64,000 nucleotides of DNA, from the NCBI RefSeq assembly GCF_036248255.1, contig NZ_CP109179.1, positions 248,001-312,000 on the forward strand. The letters are read 5' to 3'. The position numbers were made by a program, and so were the translations under genes. This DNA comes from Streptomyces sp. NBC_01717. GTDB lineage: Bacteria; Actinomycetota; Actinomycetes; Streptomycetales; Streptomycetaceae. Shown piece after piece: positions 48,099 to 59,947 of the stretch (positions within the stretch are counted from its first letter, which is position 1; each line of letters opens with the position of its first letter). Below the pieces are notes generated by a model. That model was not told the origin of the DNA. It did not search any database and worked only from the letters and a program-made list of their open reading frames with translations.

Positions 48099-48155
48099 CG
48101 GCCTTCGTATGATCCTGTGCTCCGTCACAGAGGCATGGGATCAGCACGAAGGCCG
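48099..48155. repeat. Imperfect hairpin before a transposase start
   Basis: CGGCCTTCGT (48099-48108) pairs with ACGAAGGCCG (48146-48155). TGATCC (48110-48115) pairs with GGATCA (48138-48143), with a small bulge between the two stems. It ends six bases before the transposase ATG. It may be the element end or a translation-limiting hairpin. Confidence 0.5.
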
Positions 48156-48160
48156 TATCA

Positions 48161-49545
48161 ATGAGTCTGCTGCAACACCGCGTCCCACGGGATGCGTTTG
48201 CCGAACTGTCACGCTTTCGGACGGAGCTCTATGCCTGTCTGACCGGGCGGCGCGATGCACTGTTCGAGCTGAGCGACGCCCTGCTGTGCACGGACGGGCC
48301 GGTGAAGACATTGGTCGAGCTCTCGCTGGCGCCCGAGCACCGACGCGGGCATGGCGCCTGATACGGCGGTCTGAACTGCGGGAATCTGGATGTGGCACGG
48401 CTGCGTACAGCGCTGGCGGGACCTGCGCTTCCCCGCACGGCGGAGGGGCGGCTGGTCCTGGCCGTCGATGTGAGCAACTGGTTGCGGCCGGATGCGAATA
48501 CCAGCCCGGAGCGGCTGTTCTGTCACACATACGGTCGGGGCAGGGGCTCGGCTCAGATGATCCCCGGTTGGCCCTACTCCTTCGTTGCCGCCCTGGAGCC
48601 GGGTCGGACGTCGTGGACGGCATTGCTGGACGTGCTCCGGCTGCGGCCGTGGGACGACGCGATCGCCGTCACCGCAGTCCAGGTGAGGGAGGTGTTCCAG
48701 CGGTTGTATGTGGCCGGCCAGTGGCAGATTGGCGACCCGCCCGTTCTCATCGTCGTCGATGCCGGCTACGACGTGACCCGTCTGGCCTTCTTGCTTGCAG
48801 ACCTGCCCGTGGAGTTACTGGGGCGGATGCGGTCGGACCGGGTCCTGTTCTTCCCGCCTCCGCCACAACCGGCAGGCAAGCGCGGACGCAAGCCCAAGCA
48901 CGGCGCGAAGAGGACCCGTCCACCCATCCCGTCCCGTCCATCACCACGGTGACCGACACAGCTCACTACGGACAGGCCACCGCCAGGGCCTGGGACCGCC
49001 TGCATCCGCTGCTGACCCGACGCTCGGCATGGACCGACCATCTCGCGGAGCTGCCGGTCATCGAAGGCACCGTCATCCGTCTACAGGTAGACCACCTCCG
49101 CGGCGACCGCAACCCTCGGCCCATCTGGCTGTGGTGGTCGGCCACCGATGCCACCGCAGCAGACGTGGACCGGCTCTGGCAGGCCTTCCTGCGCAGATTC
49201 GACCTGGAACATACCTTTCGGATGTTCAAGCAGACGCTGGGCTGGACAACTCCCAAGCTCCGCGAGCCGGCTGCCGCTGACCGCTGGACCTGGCTCGTCA
49301 TCGCCGCCCACACTCAGCTCCGCCTGGCCCGGCCCCTGGCCGAAGACCTCCGCAGACCCTGGGAGCGGCCTGCACGTCAGGGGCGTCTCACGCCAGCACG
49401 GGTCCGCCGAGGATTTCGCCGCCTCCACGGCAAGGCCCCTCAGCCGACCAGTGCACCGAAACTCAGTACCGCTGGCCCGGGCCGGCCCATCGGCATGAAG
49501 AACAAGCACCGCGCACAGGAACGCACCGTCGGGAAACAGGGCTAA
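48161..49545 (+). pseudogene. IS701-like transposase with a nonsense codon and a frameshift
   Basis: The ATG at 48161 begins MSLLQHRVPRDAFAELSRF. In frame, HRRGHGA is followed by TGA (48359-48361) and then YGGLNCGNLDVARLRTALAG. The frame goes on through LVLAVDVSNWLRPDA and VLIVVDAGYDVTRLAFLLAD to about 48930. There a deletion shifts it to the frame reading TVTDTAHYGQATARAWDRLH through RIGMKNKHRAQERTV-type sequence. Both lesions would block expression. No terminal repeats were identified with certainty. Confidence 0.8.
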
Positions 49546-49631
49546 CCGGACCTCACGGCAACCATCACAAGTAGCAGAGCTGGATAAACGTCAAGCTTAG
49601 GCTGACGCGGTTCTGTTAGATGCCGGGCGAG

Positions 49632-50076
49632 TCAGGCGTTCCGCTTCGGCCGCCACACCACGAGCGCGCTGGTCTGCTGCATATCCTGGTACGGCACCAG
49701 ATCACGCCGGTACAGGGCGTGCACCTGCGCCTCGCGCTGCTGCATCGCTGCCGCGCCGTCGAAGGCCGCCTGGAGTTCGGCGCCCTGGGACTGGAGGGCG
49801 GCCACCTGGTTCTCCAGCTCGATGATGCGCTTGATGCCCGCGAGCCCTCGTCCTGCGACAGTTGCTGAACCTGGCGGAGCAGTTCGATGTCGCGGGCGCC
49901 GAATAGCGGCGGCTCCGGCCGGCCGTGCGGTCCGGGGAGACCAGACCGAGGCGGTCGTACTGGCGCAGTGTCTGCGGGTGCAGACCCGAGAGCTGGGCCG
50001 CGATCGAGATGACGTAGACCGCGGTATTCTCGGTCAGTTCATCCGGGTTGCGTCGTCGGCCGTCCATGTGACTCAT
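49632..50076 (-). pseudogene. hspR: hspR heat-shock repressor gene with two frame-changing lesions
   Basis: The ATG at 50074-50076 overlaps the dnaJ stop as ATGA. The MerR-type DNA-binding head is normal ([33 protein letters not shown]). Two bases too many near 49905 break the frame before [18 protein letters not shown]. About eight bases are missing near 49845, after which another frame reads [19 protein letters not shown] and ends LVVWRPKRNA-stop. The translated product would be a 124-residue protein with a scrambled tail and no dimer/effector region. Confidence 0.8.
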
Positions 50077-51230
50077 GCTCTCTTCAAACCCTGGAACAGG
50101 TCCGCTCGCGGGTCCTCGCCCGCGGTCGCCTCGCGGTACGCCTCCAGTGCGTCACGAGCCCTCCCCGACAGGTCCCTGGGGACACTCACCTCAACGGTGA
50201 TCAGAAGGTCGCCGCGGACGCCGTTCCTGCCGACCACGCCCTTGCCCCGCGCCCGCATGAGGCAGCCGTTGGGTGTGCCGGGCGGCAGTTTCAGGGTGAC
50301 AGCGGGGCCGCCGAGGGTCGGGACCCGGACCTCGCCGCCGAGCGCCGCCTCGGTGAACGTCACCGGGACGGTCACCATGAGGTTGTCGTCCTTGCGGCCG
50401 AACACCCGGTGCTCGCCGACGTGCACGACGACATACAGGTCGCCGGCTGGGCCGCCCCGTCCGCCGGGGGTGCCCTTGCCGCGTAGCCGGATGCGCTGCC
50501 CGTCGGTCACGCCTGCTGGGATGCGGACCCGCATCGTGCGGGACGATATGGCTCGGCTGCTGCCTTTGCACTCCATGCAGGGGTGCTCGGAGGTCAGGCC
50601 GCGGCCCTCGCAGTCGGGGCACGGGTCGGTTAGTGAGAAACCGCCACCCGAACCCTGAGCCACTTGACCGCTGCCGACGCAGGTCGGGCAGACCCTCGGG
50701 GTGCCGTTCTTGTCGCCGGTGCCCGAACACGCCTTGCAGGGGGCCTGGCTGGACATCCGCAGCGGGACCGTGGCCCCGTCGACCGCCTCGGTGAAGCTGA
50801 GCGTCACCTCGGACTCGATGTCCTGGCCGCGCTGGGGCTGGGTACGGGTTCCCGCGGCGCCGCCCCTGTTGAACGGGTCCCCCAGGACGTCATCGAAGCC
50901 GGCTCCGCTGCCTTGGGTGCCTCCGAAGAGGTCGCCGAGGTCGAAGTTGAAGTTGCCTCCCGCACCACCGGGCCCGGCCCGGAAGCCGCCGTTGCCGAAG
51001 AGGGCGCGCGCCTCGTCGTACTCCTTGCGCTTCTTGGAGTCGCCGAGGATGTCATTGGCCTCGGAGATCTCCTTGAAGCGCTCCTCCGCCTTGTCGTCGC
51101 CCTTGTTGGCGTCCGGGTGGAACTCGCGGGCGAGCTTGCGGTACGCCTTCTTGATCTCGGCGTCGGTGGCGTCCTTGGGGACGCCGAGGACCTTGTAGTA
51201 GTCCTTCTCGACGAAGTCCTTCGTGCTCAT
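50073..51230 (-). CDS. dnaJ: Chaperone DnaJ, 385 aa
   Basis: ATG at 51228-51230 with AAGGAGGG upstream. The J domain is at about residues 10-75, with the HPD motif in [11 protein letters not shown] Gly/Phe-rich stretch follows, then four cysteine motifs ([32 protein letters not shown]) and the C-terminal substrate-binding domains. In the last cysteine motif the second Gly is Ser. It stimulates DnaK ATPase and delivers clients. It is third in the dnaK operon and overlaps hspR by four bases. Confidence 0.96.
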   Translation of the reverse strand: MSTKDFVEKDYYKVLGVPKDATDAEIKKAYRKLAREFHPDANKGDDKAEERFKEISEANDILGDSKKRKEYDEARALFGNGGFRAGPGGAGGNFNFDLGDLFGGTQGSGAGFDDVLGDPFNRGGAAGTRTQPQRGQDIESEVTLSFTEAVDGATVPLRMSSQAPCKACSGTGDKNGTPRVCPTCVGSGQVAQGSGGGFSLTDPCPDCEGRGLTSEHPCMECKGSSRAISSRTMRVRIPAGVTDGQRIRLRGKGTPGGRGGPAGDLYVVVHVGEHRVFGRKDDNLMVTVPVTFTEAALGGEVRVPTLGGPAVTLKLPPGTPNGCLMRARGKGVVGRNGVRGDLLITVEVSVPRDLSGRARDALEAYREATAGEDPRADLFQGLKRA

Positions 51231-51323
51231 CGACGTCCCTCCTTCCGGACGATCGGCCGGGCGACCGGCCCGAGGGCCGGTCGCCGGGGCAGACGGTGGG
51301 CCCCTCGGTGGTCGGACGAGATG

Positions 51324-54370
<3,047 letters not shown>

Positions 54371-55282
54371 TCAGAATATAGAGAGCCCGGTGGCAGTGGT
54401 GAACGCCTCGATCGCCGCCACTGCGCCTACGGAGTTACCAGCCCGGTCCAGGGCAGGACTCCAGGCGCACAGCGCCGCCCGGCCCGGCAGTATCGCGAGC
54501 ACTCCACCCCCGACGCCGCTCTTGGCAGGCAGACCGACCCGGTAGGCGAACTCCCCAGCGGCGTCGTAGGTGCCGCAGGTCAGCAGGACGGCGTTGACAC
54601 GCTTGGCCTCGGTGCTGCTGAGCATCCGCGTTCCGTCGGCCCGCACCCCGTGACTCGCGAGGAAGCGGCCTGCGAGGGCCAGGTCGCCACAGCTGGCGCT
54701 GATGGAGCAGTGAGCGAAGTACTCCTCGAGCACGACGGCGACAGTGTTGTCCAGATTGCCGTGGCTGGCGATGAAGTGGGCCAGGGCTGCGTTCCGGTGG
54801 CCGTGGGCCGCCTCGGACGCGGCGACCGCCGGATCGATGCTGATCCCGGGGTTTCCGGACTCGGCTCGGAGGAAACCGAGGACACTCCGGGAGGCGTCCC
54901 CGGTTAGCGTCTGCAGCCGGTCGGTGACGACGACGGCGCCTGCGTTGATGAACGGATTGCGCGGGATGCCGCGCTCGGCCTCCAGTTGCACGAGTGAGTT
55001 GAATGGCGTCCCGGAGGGTTCTCGCCCGACACGGGTCCATAGCGCGTTCCCTCCCTCGGCCAGGACCAGTGCCAGGGAGAACAGCTTTGAGATGCTCTGG
55101 ATGGAAAAGGGTTCCTTCCAGTTCCCCACGCCGTGGAGCTCACCGTCGACTGTGGCCAGCGCCATCCCGAAGGCGTCCGGGACCGCCCCTGCCAATGCTG
55201 GGATGTAATCGGCGACATGCCCCTTTCCCGCCTCACGGTGAGCCGCGACCATCGCCGTGCGCAGGAATTCCGGGTAGTTCAT
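54371..55282 (-). CDS. glsA: Glutaminase GlsA, 303 aa
   Basis: I chose the ATG at 55280-55282 (MNYPEFLRTAMVAAHREAGK) because AAGGA lies 4 bases upstream; an in-frame extension upstream is IS-derived. The beta-lactamase-like SxxK motif is S63-I-S-K66 (PFSIQSISKLFSLALVLAEG). NPFINAGAVV and SGVGGGVLAILPGRAALCAW match the family, and the length is normal. It converts glutamine to glutamate and ammonia in the cytosol. The neighbouring kinase and IS relic do not suggest a shared pathway. Confidence 0.93.
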   Translation of the reverse strand: MNYPEFLRTAMVAAHREAGKGHVADYIPALAGAVPDAFGMALATVDGELHGVGNWKEPFSIQSISKLFSLALVLAEGGNALWTRVGREPSGTPFNSLVQLEAERGIPRNPFINAGAVVVTDRLQTLTGDASRSVLGFLRAESGNPGISIDPAVAASEAAHGHRNAALAHFIASHGNLDNTVAVVLEEYFAHCSISASCGDLALAGRFLASHGVRADGTRMLSSTEAKRVNAVLLTCGTYDAAGEFAYRVGLPAKSGVGGGVLAILPGRAALCAWSPALDRAGNSVGAVAAIEAFTTATGLSIF

Positions 55283-55339
55283 GCCGTCCTTCAGGGCTGC
55301 GTTGATGATTTCTGCGCAGAATAGCGGCCGCTCACACCC

Positions 55340-55475
55340 GCCCCGCGCACGCGTGCGCATCGACCGCAAGGGCATCGAGTCCAGCGAACGATTAGGACCT
55401 CGTCGATGGGTCATCGAGCGGACCATGTTCTGGCTGACCGGCTAACGAAGACTCAACCACCACTACGAACGCTAT
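55340..55475 (+). pseudogene. Relic of an IS5-type transposase C-terminal end
   Basis: The plus strand reads RIDRKGIESSERLGPRRWVI and ERTMFWLTG, then TAA where the family has Tyr, then RRLNHHYER. This is the RKGxESSERLGxHRWVIERT segment of IS5-type transposases. Neither flank carries the rest of the gene. Confidence 0.7.
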
Positions 55476-55564
55476 CCGCCGTGCGTCCGCGGGCGCAACG
55501 AGTGACGGCGTTTGCGGTCATCAGTTGATGCGTCAGCCTGCCACGGAGTCCGGCCGGAGCGGCG

Positions 55565-56497
55565 TCAGGTGCGCGCCGGCCCTGATGGTTCCGCGCTGAC
55601 CTGTCCGCACACGGAGGCGGCCGTCTCGGAGGCGAAGTTCAGCATGGCCTCAGCCTCGCGAGCAGTGAGTGCCGCCGCCGACCGGCCAAGCCGGATGCCC
55701 GTGGTGCCAAGCCACGACAGCATCCCTGCCGTGAAGGCGTCCCCAGCCCCGATGGTGTTGAGAACATCCATCGGAGCGGCACCGACGGAGAACGGCTCGG
55801 CGTCTGCGGTGAAAGCCGTACTGCCGTGGGCCCCGCGAGTCATGACGATCAGGCGCCCGGCCCGGGCAAGTGTCCGGGCGATGGCCTCCGGGTCCCTTCC
55901 GGGCCAAAGGCGGACCAGGTCCTCGTCACTGGCCTTGACGACGTGGGCCAGGGATACCAGTCCCCGCAGGAGTCCTCGGCACACCACCGGTTCCAGCATG
56001 CCGAACTCACGCACGTTCGGGTCCACCACGAGCAGCGAAGTCCGGGCCGCTGCACGAGCCGTAGCCGCGACGACACGCGCTGCTGGGTCGACGACGGCGG
56101 CGAGGCCACCCACGTATACCGCTTCGAAACGGCTTAGCGTCGGCCTGAGGTCTGGCAGCTGGAAGCTGGCGGTTTCCTTGAAGTGGCAGTTGTAGCTGGC
56201 ACCGGCCCCATCCGAGTCGCTGACGGCCAGCGCCGTGGGAAGGCCCGAACGGACGCAGAGGGAGAGGTCGACACCAGCCGAGTCGAGTCGTTCCTCGAGC
56301 ATCCGGGCGAAGGCGTCTTCACCAAGCCCTCCCGCGAGCGTCGGCGACATCCCCAGGCGACCCAATCCGACGGCCACGTTGGCCGGCCCGCCGCCGGGCT
56401 GCACGTGCAACAGGGTGGGCTCGCCGACCGCCTGTTCTAGCACCGGCACGAGGTCGACGAGAGCCTCGCCTAGCACGAGGATGTCTCCGCGACTCAT
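55565..56497 (-). CDS. PfkB-family carbohydrate kinase (fructokinase-like), 310 aa
   Basis: The ATG at 56495-56497 overlaps the preceding stop as ATGA. The N-terminal signature is LHVQPGGGPANVAVGLGRLG. The C-terminal signature is VLNTIGAGDAFTAGMLSWLG, where the catalytic Asp lies in GAGD and the usual Asp-Thr is Asn-Thr. VVDPNVREFGML resembles the DPNxR sentence of fructokinases and ribokinases. It phosphorylates a sugar with ATP in the cytosol. The exact sugar cannot be read. A decayed copy of its 3' end exists at 38500-38607. Confidence 0.88.
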   Translation of the reverse strand: MSRGDILVLGEALVDLVPVLEQAVGEPTLLHVQPGGGPANVAVGLGRLGMSPTLAGGLGEDAFARMLEERLDSAGVDLSLCVRSGLPTALAVSDSDGAGASYNCHFKETASFQLPDLRPTLSRFEAVYVGGLAAVVDPAARVVAATARAAARTSLLVVDPNVREFGMLEPVVCRGLLRGLVSLAHVVKASDEDLVRLWPGRDPEAIARTLARAGRLIVMTRGAHGSTAFTADAEPFSVGAAPMDVLNTIGAGDAFTAGMLSWLGTTGIRLGRSAAALTAREAEAMLNFASETAASVCGQVSAEPSGPART

Positions 56498-56706
56498 GGC
56501 TGCACCACGATCGTGCGGCCGCAATCGGCCCGGAACCGGTCGAGCGTTTGCTCGCTATCCCCCAAAGACACGCGGTCGCTGATGAAGGTGCCCGGCCGGG
56601 CAGGGAGCACGGGCAGATGCCCGTCATGCTGGTGCGCCGCGGGTGCCGCCCCTACCCCCAGGCTCTCGCCGACCCTCCGTTCTCTGCGCTGACGTCGCAT
56701 GGACAT
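56494..56706 (-). pseudogene. 3' remnant of a zinc-type dehydrogenase gene, coupled to the kinase
   Basis: A 70-codon frame ends TFISDRVSLGDSEQTLDRFR and then ADCGRTIVVQP-stop. This looks like the last 35 residues of a medium-chain alcohol/polyol dehydrogenase (xxITDRVPLxxxxxAFDxxxxG). The first half of the frame is Arg/Gly/Ala-rich and matches nothing. The coenzyme and zinc domains are missing. A polyol dehydrogenase plus kinase pair is a common operon, so the kinase may be a survivor of one. Confidence 0.45.
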
Positions 56707-56895
56707 GGAATCTCCTGATCATTCGTAGTGACCGATGGTTTCGGGTCTGTCGAAGGAGTTCGTGAACGCCGTTACGGTGTGGCTTCGATGGCAGGCGGTT
56801 CGACGCCTAGGAATTCGCGGCTCGACGACCGAGGCGCTCCGCCTGGGCCCGCTCTCCTGCATCGGACACGGCCGCTGCTAGCGAGTCCAGTTCGG

Positions 56896-57645
56896 TTAGC
56901 GCGCTCTGTCGGCACGGGCGTCTGCGCGCTCCAGGATCTGCCGCATCAACCGCAGCGCGTAGAACAGACGTGACTTGACCGTGCCCGAAGGTATGCCGAG
57001 TTGGTTGGCTGCCTCCTCGACGGAGCGCTCCGACAAGTAGATCAAGCGGACGACGTCGCGGTGCTCTGGGCTGAGCCTCGGCAGAATTTCCTCCACGGTC
57101 ATGGAGGCCAGGATGTCGGCGTACTTGTCGTGGGTGAGGGGCGTGCCGTGTTCCAGATATGGCTGGTAGGCAACCTCCTGTGGTCTGGTCTGGCGGCGTC
57201 GATGGGAGTCGATGAGCAGGTTTTTGGCGACGGTCGTCAGCCAGGCCTGGGTAAATTCAGGGCCGCCGTCAAACTTCTCGGCGTAGCGCCAGGCGCGCAG
57301 CATCGTCTCTTGGACGACGTCTTCCGCCAGTTCCCAGTCGCCGCCGGCCCGTGAGCGCACCAGACATCTGAGGTAATGGGAGTGGTCTTTGTAGACCTGC
57401 TCGAGCAGCGCGGTGCGCCTTGCCGGTGTCAGGGGCGAATTCGGTGCTCCGGGCGGCTCTTGCGCCGGCGGGCCTGCCGAGCCCGGGCGCGACTTCCGCC
57501 GCGGAAGCGTGGAGGAGGCGTAGCCACGCTGCTTGGGGATGAACGCCCGGGGGAGGCTCTTCGCCGAAGCGGGAGTGCAGGCAGGCAGTGCAAGGCGGGC
57601 GACGGCGCGAATGCCAGGGCGTTGTGCTGCGGTTGGAGCGAACAA
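56896..57645 (-). CDS. ECF-type RNA polymerase sigma factor, paralogue of the one at 42512-43234, 249 aa
   Basis: I propose the TTG at 57643-57645. LFAPTAAQRPG lines up with MFAPATYAPS of the paralogue, and GGAAGCGAGAATCCT upstream matches its GAAAGCGAGAGAGCC. Region 2 is VYKDHSHYLRCLVRSRAGGD with ETMLRAWRYAEKF. Region 4 is LIYLSERSVEEAANQLGIPS with GTVKSRLFYALRLMRQIL. The head is basic and Pro-rich. No anti-sigma factor is adjacent. Longer upstream starts give an unrelated His/Arg-rich extension and are unlikely. Confidence 0.88.
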   Translation of the reverse strand: MFAPTAAQRPGIRAVARLALPACTPASAKSLPRAFIPKQRGYASSTLPRRKSRPGSAGPPAQEPPGAPNSPLTPARRTALLEQVYKDHSHYLRCLVRSRAGGDWELAEDVVQETMLRAWRYAEKFDGGPEFTQAWLTTVAKNLLIDSHRRRQTRPQEVAYQPYLEHGTPLTHDKYADILASMTVEEILPRLSPEHRDVVRLIYLSERSVEEAANQLGIPSGTVKSRLFYALRLMRQILERADARADRAR

Positions 57646-57683
57646 AGGATTCTCGCTTCCGGGATGTGGCGTAGGGAACACAC

Positions 57684-57896
57684 CTAGCCCGCAGCGACGA
57701 GACGGTGCTCTCTGGCAGGCGCGATGCAATTGGTATTCGTGGTGCGTGGGGTGAACACGGTGAGTGCAAACGGCACAGGGCCGGTGTTGTCGAACGCAGT
57801 GCCGGAGGAGCAGTTGATGAGGTTGGACTGTCCCTTGACCGGTTCCCACCACCAGCCGAAGGCGGTGAAGCCCCCGGTGGTGGATGCCAGGACCAC
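57684..57896 (-). CDS. Possible small protein or gene remnant, about 70 aa
   Basis: A GTG- or codon-read-through frame gives FTAFGWWWEPVKGQSNLINC and SSGTAFDNTGPVPFALTVF, ending at TAG 38 bases before the sigma gene. It has Cys, Trp and Thr/Asn-rich composition, like the end of an extracellular protein. No start with a ribosome site is clear and I do not recognise a family. It could be the tail of a degraded gene. Nothing else is seen in 57646-57946. Confidence 0.3.
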   Translation of the reverse strand: MVLASTTGGFTAFGWWWEPVKGQSNLINCSSGTAFDNTGPVPFALTVFTPRTTNTNCIAPAREHRLVAAG

Positions 57897-57946
57897 CGGT
57901 TATCGACAGGGTGGGGATGCCGTCCGTTGTCCACACCATGTGCGGG

Positions 57947-58489
57947 TTATGGGTGCCGCGGGTTGCCCCTTCGCACCCTCGCACGCCCTGAGTCGACGAT
58001 CAGGCTTCCTGCAGGGCGGTCCGTCGTATCAGCCAGCTCGACCAGAAGCTCGACCTCAACTGGAGCGTTGAGCGGGAGGACCGCGACGCCGACCGCGCTG
58101 CGGGCGTGGACGCCCCGGTCTGCCAGGACTTCGCCGAGCAGTTCGCTGGCGCCGTTGATGACGCCGGGCTGGCCGGTGAAGTCCGGCGCGGAGGCGACGT
58201 ATCCGACGACCTTGACGACGCGGGCGATGCGATCGAGGTCACCAGCGATCTGCTTCACGGCGGCCAGCGCGTTTAGGGCGCAGGTACGGGCAAGTTCCTT
58301 GGCTTGCTCCGGGGTGACGTCGGCGCCGACCTTGCCGGTGAGTGGCAGTGAGCCGTCGACGAGGGGGAGCTGGCCTGAGGTGTGGATGAAGGAGCCAGCC
58401 TGGACGGCGGGGACGTATGCGGCGAGCGGGGGCGCGACCTGGGGCAGGGACAGGCCCAGGGCTTGGAGGTTCTTCTCCGCGGTGCTCAT
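57947..58489 (-). CDS. RidA/YjgF-family enamine/imine deaminase, 180 aa
   Basis: The ATG at 58487-58489 overlaps the permease stop as ATGA. The core has FIHTSGQLPLVDGSLPLTGK, CALNALAAVKQIAGDLDRI and DRGVHARSAVGVAVLPLNAP, where the Arg is the substrate-binding residue of RidA proteins. A 25-residue tail beyond VEVELLVELAD is longer than usual. RidA hydrolyses 2-aminoacrylate and related imines. That is the intermediate released by the lyase at 61748-62887, which gives this cluster a clear logic. Confidence 0.9.
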   Translation of the reverse strand: MSTAEKNLQALGLSLPQVAPPLAAYVPAVQAGSFIHTSGQLPLVDGSLPLTGKVGADVTPEQAKELARTCALNALAAVKQIAGDLDRIARVVKVVGYVASAPDFTGQPGVINGASELLGEVLADRGVHARSAVGVAVLPLNAPVEVELLVELADTTDRPAGSLIVDSGRARVRRGNPRHP

Positions 58490-59895
58490 CCGCGTGCCTT
58501 TCGGGTGAGGGTGAGGTAGCCGGCGCTGAGCAGTGCGAACCAGCTGGCCCAGACGTAAAGCGCCATGCGGGTGTCGGCGTCCATCCCGATGAGGATCACG
58601 ATGGAGAAGAGAGCGGCAATGGCGATCCAGTTGGTGACGGGAGCGCCGGGCATCCGGAAGTCGGTGGCGGGCAGGAGGCCGGCGCGGACCTTGCCGTGGT
58701 AGCGCAGGTGGGCGGCGAGGATCATGGTCCAGGTCCACAGGCCGGCACAGGTGCCGACGGCTGTGATGTACACGAACGCCTTGTCCGGGGAGACGATGTT
58801 GATGACGACACCGATGCCCATGACCAGTGTGGACAGTGTCAGGGCGGCGAGCGGGAGTCGGCGGCCGTTGAGCTTCTTCACGACGTCGGGGGCTTCGCCG
58901 TTGACAGCCAGGCCGCGGAGCATCCGGCCCGTGGAGTAGATGCCGGAGTTGCAGGAGGACAGGGCGGCGGTCAGGACGACGAAATTCATGATTCCGGCGG
59001 CGCCGGGTATGCCGACCTTGGCGAAGACCTGGACGAACGGGCTGACGCCGGGGGCGTATTCGGTCCAGGACTGGACGGATAGGACGACGACGAGTGCGCC
59101 GACATAGAAGATCGCGATGCGGACAGGGAGGGTGTTGATCGCCTTGCGGAGGGTCTGCTTGGGGTTTTCTGCCTCGCCGGCGGTGACGCCGACGAGTTCG
59201 ACGCCGAGGTAGGCGAAGACGACGCCTTGCATGGCGAGCAGGGACTGCCAAGCGCCGTTGGGTGCGAAGCCGCCGTCGGCCCACAGGTGGGTGACGGAGG
59301 CGGTGTCCCCGATGGAGGAGAACCCGAAGGTGAGGACGCCGGCGCCGATGACGAGCATCGCGATGATGGCGACCACCTTGATTGTGGAGAACCAGAACTC
59401 CAGCTCGCCAAAGACCTTGACGGAGACGAGGTTGGCGATGAAGAGGATGGCGAGGGCGGTCGCGGCCGTGGCCCACACAGGTACCGAGGGCCACCAGTAG
59501 GCGATGTAGTGGCCGGCTGCGGTCACTTCGGCCATGCAGGCAGAGACCCACACAGCCCAGTACGACCAGCCGGTGACGAAGCCCGCGAAGGGGCCGAAGA
59601 ACTCGCGGGCGTAGTCGGCGAAGCTGCCGGAGGTGGGACGGTAGGTGAGCAGTTCGCCCAGGGCCCGCATGATCAGGAAGACGACGACTCCGGCGCCGGC
59701 GTAGCAGGCGATCAGGCTCGGTCCGATCCGGGCGATGCCGGCGCCGGATCCGTAGAAGAGGCCGACGCCGATGGCGCCGCCGATGGCCATCATCTGGACT
59801 TGGCGGGCGGTGAGGCCGCGCTGGTAGCCCTCGTCGGACGTGCTGTTGGTGGCGGCCAGGCCGTCGCCTTGCCGCTGGTCTACCGGGGTGGTCAT
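58486..59895 (-). CDS. Amino acid permease (AAT/APC family), 469 aa
   Basis: I chose the ATG at 59893-59895 (MTTPVDQRQG) because AAAGGTG lies 8 bases upstream. About twelve membrane helices follow. The family opening is RGLTARQVQMMAIGGAIGVG with LFYGSGAGIARIGPSLI, and GVELVGVTAGEAENPKQTLR is the conserved loop after helix 6. It resembles CycA/AnsP-type transporters for D-serine, D-alanine, glycine, asparagine or similar. It is coupled to ridA and 52 bases past the M20 hydrolase gene. Confidence 0.9.
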   Translation of the reverse strand: MTTPVDQRQGDGLAATNSTSDEGYQRGLTARQVQMMAIGGAIGVGLFYGSGAGIARIGPSLIACYAGAGVVVFLIMRALGELLTYRPTSGSFADYAREFFGPFAGFVTGWSYWAVWVSACMAEVTAAGHYIAYWWPSVPVWATAATALAILFIANLVSVKVFGELEFWFSTIKVVAIIAMLVIGAGVLTFGFSSIGDTASVTHLWADGGFAPNGAWQSLLAMQGVVFAYLGVELVGVTAGEAENPKQTLRKAINTLPVRIAIFYVGALVVVLSVQSWTEYAPGVSPFVQVFAKVGIPGAAGIMNFVVLTAALSSCNSGIYSTGRMLRGLAVNGEAPDVVKKLNGRRLPLAALTLSTLVMGIGVVINIVSPDKAFVYITAVGTCAGLWTWTMILAAHLRYHGKVRAGLLPATDFRMPGAPVTNWIAIAALFSIVILIGMDADTRMALYVWASWFALLSAGYLTLTRKARG

Positions 59896-59947
59896 GGTGA
59901 TGCACCTTTCGTTCCGTACGGGGCCCGGGGTAGGTCCAGCCGAGGGC

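Noticed and set aside
57947..59905. 652-codon minus-strand frame rich in His/Arg/Pro over the permease
   Set aside because: The first 470 codons are an out-of-frame reading of the permease gene. Only the last 180 codons from the ATG at 58489 are the RidA protein.
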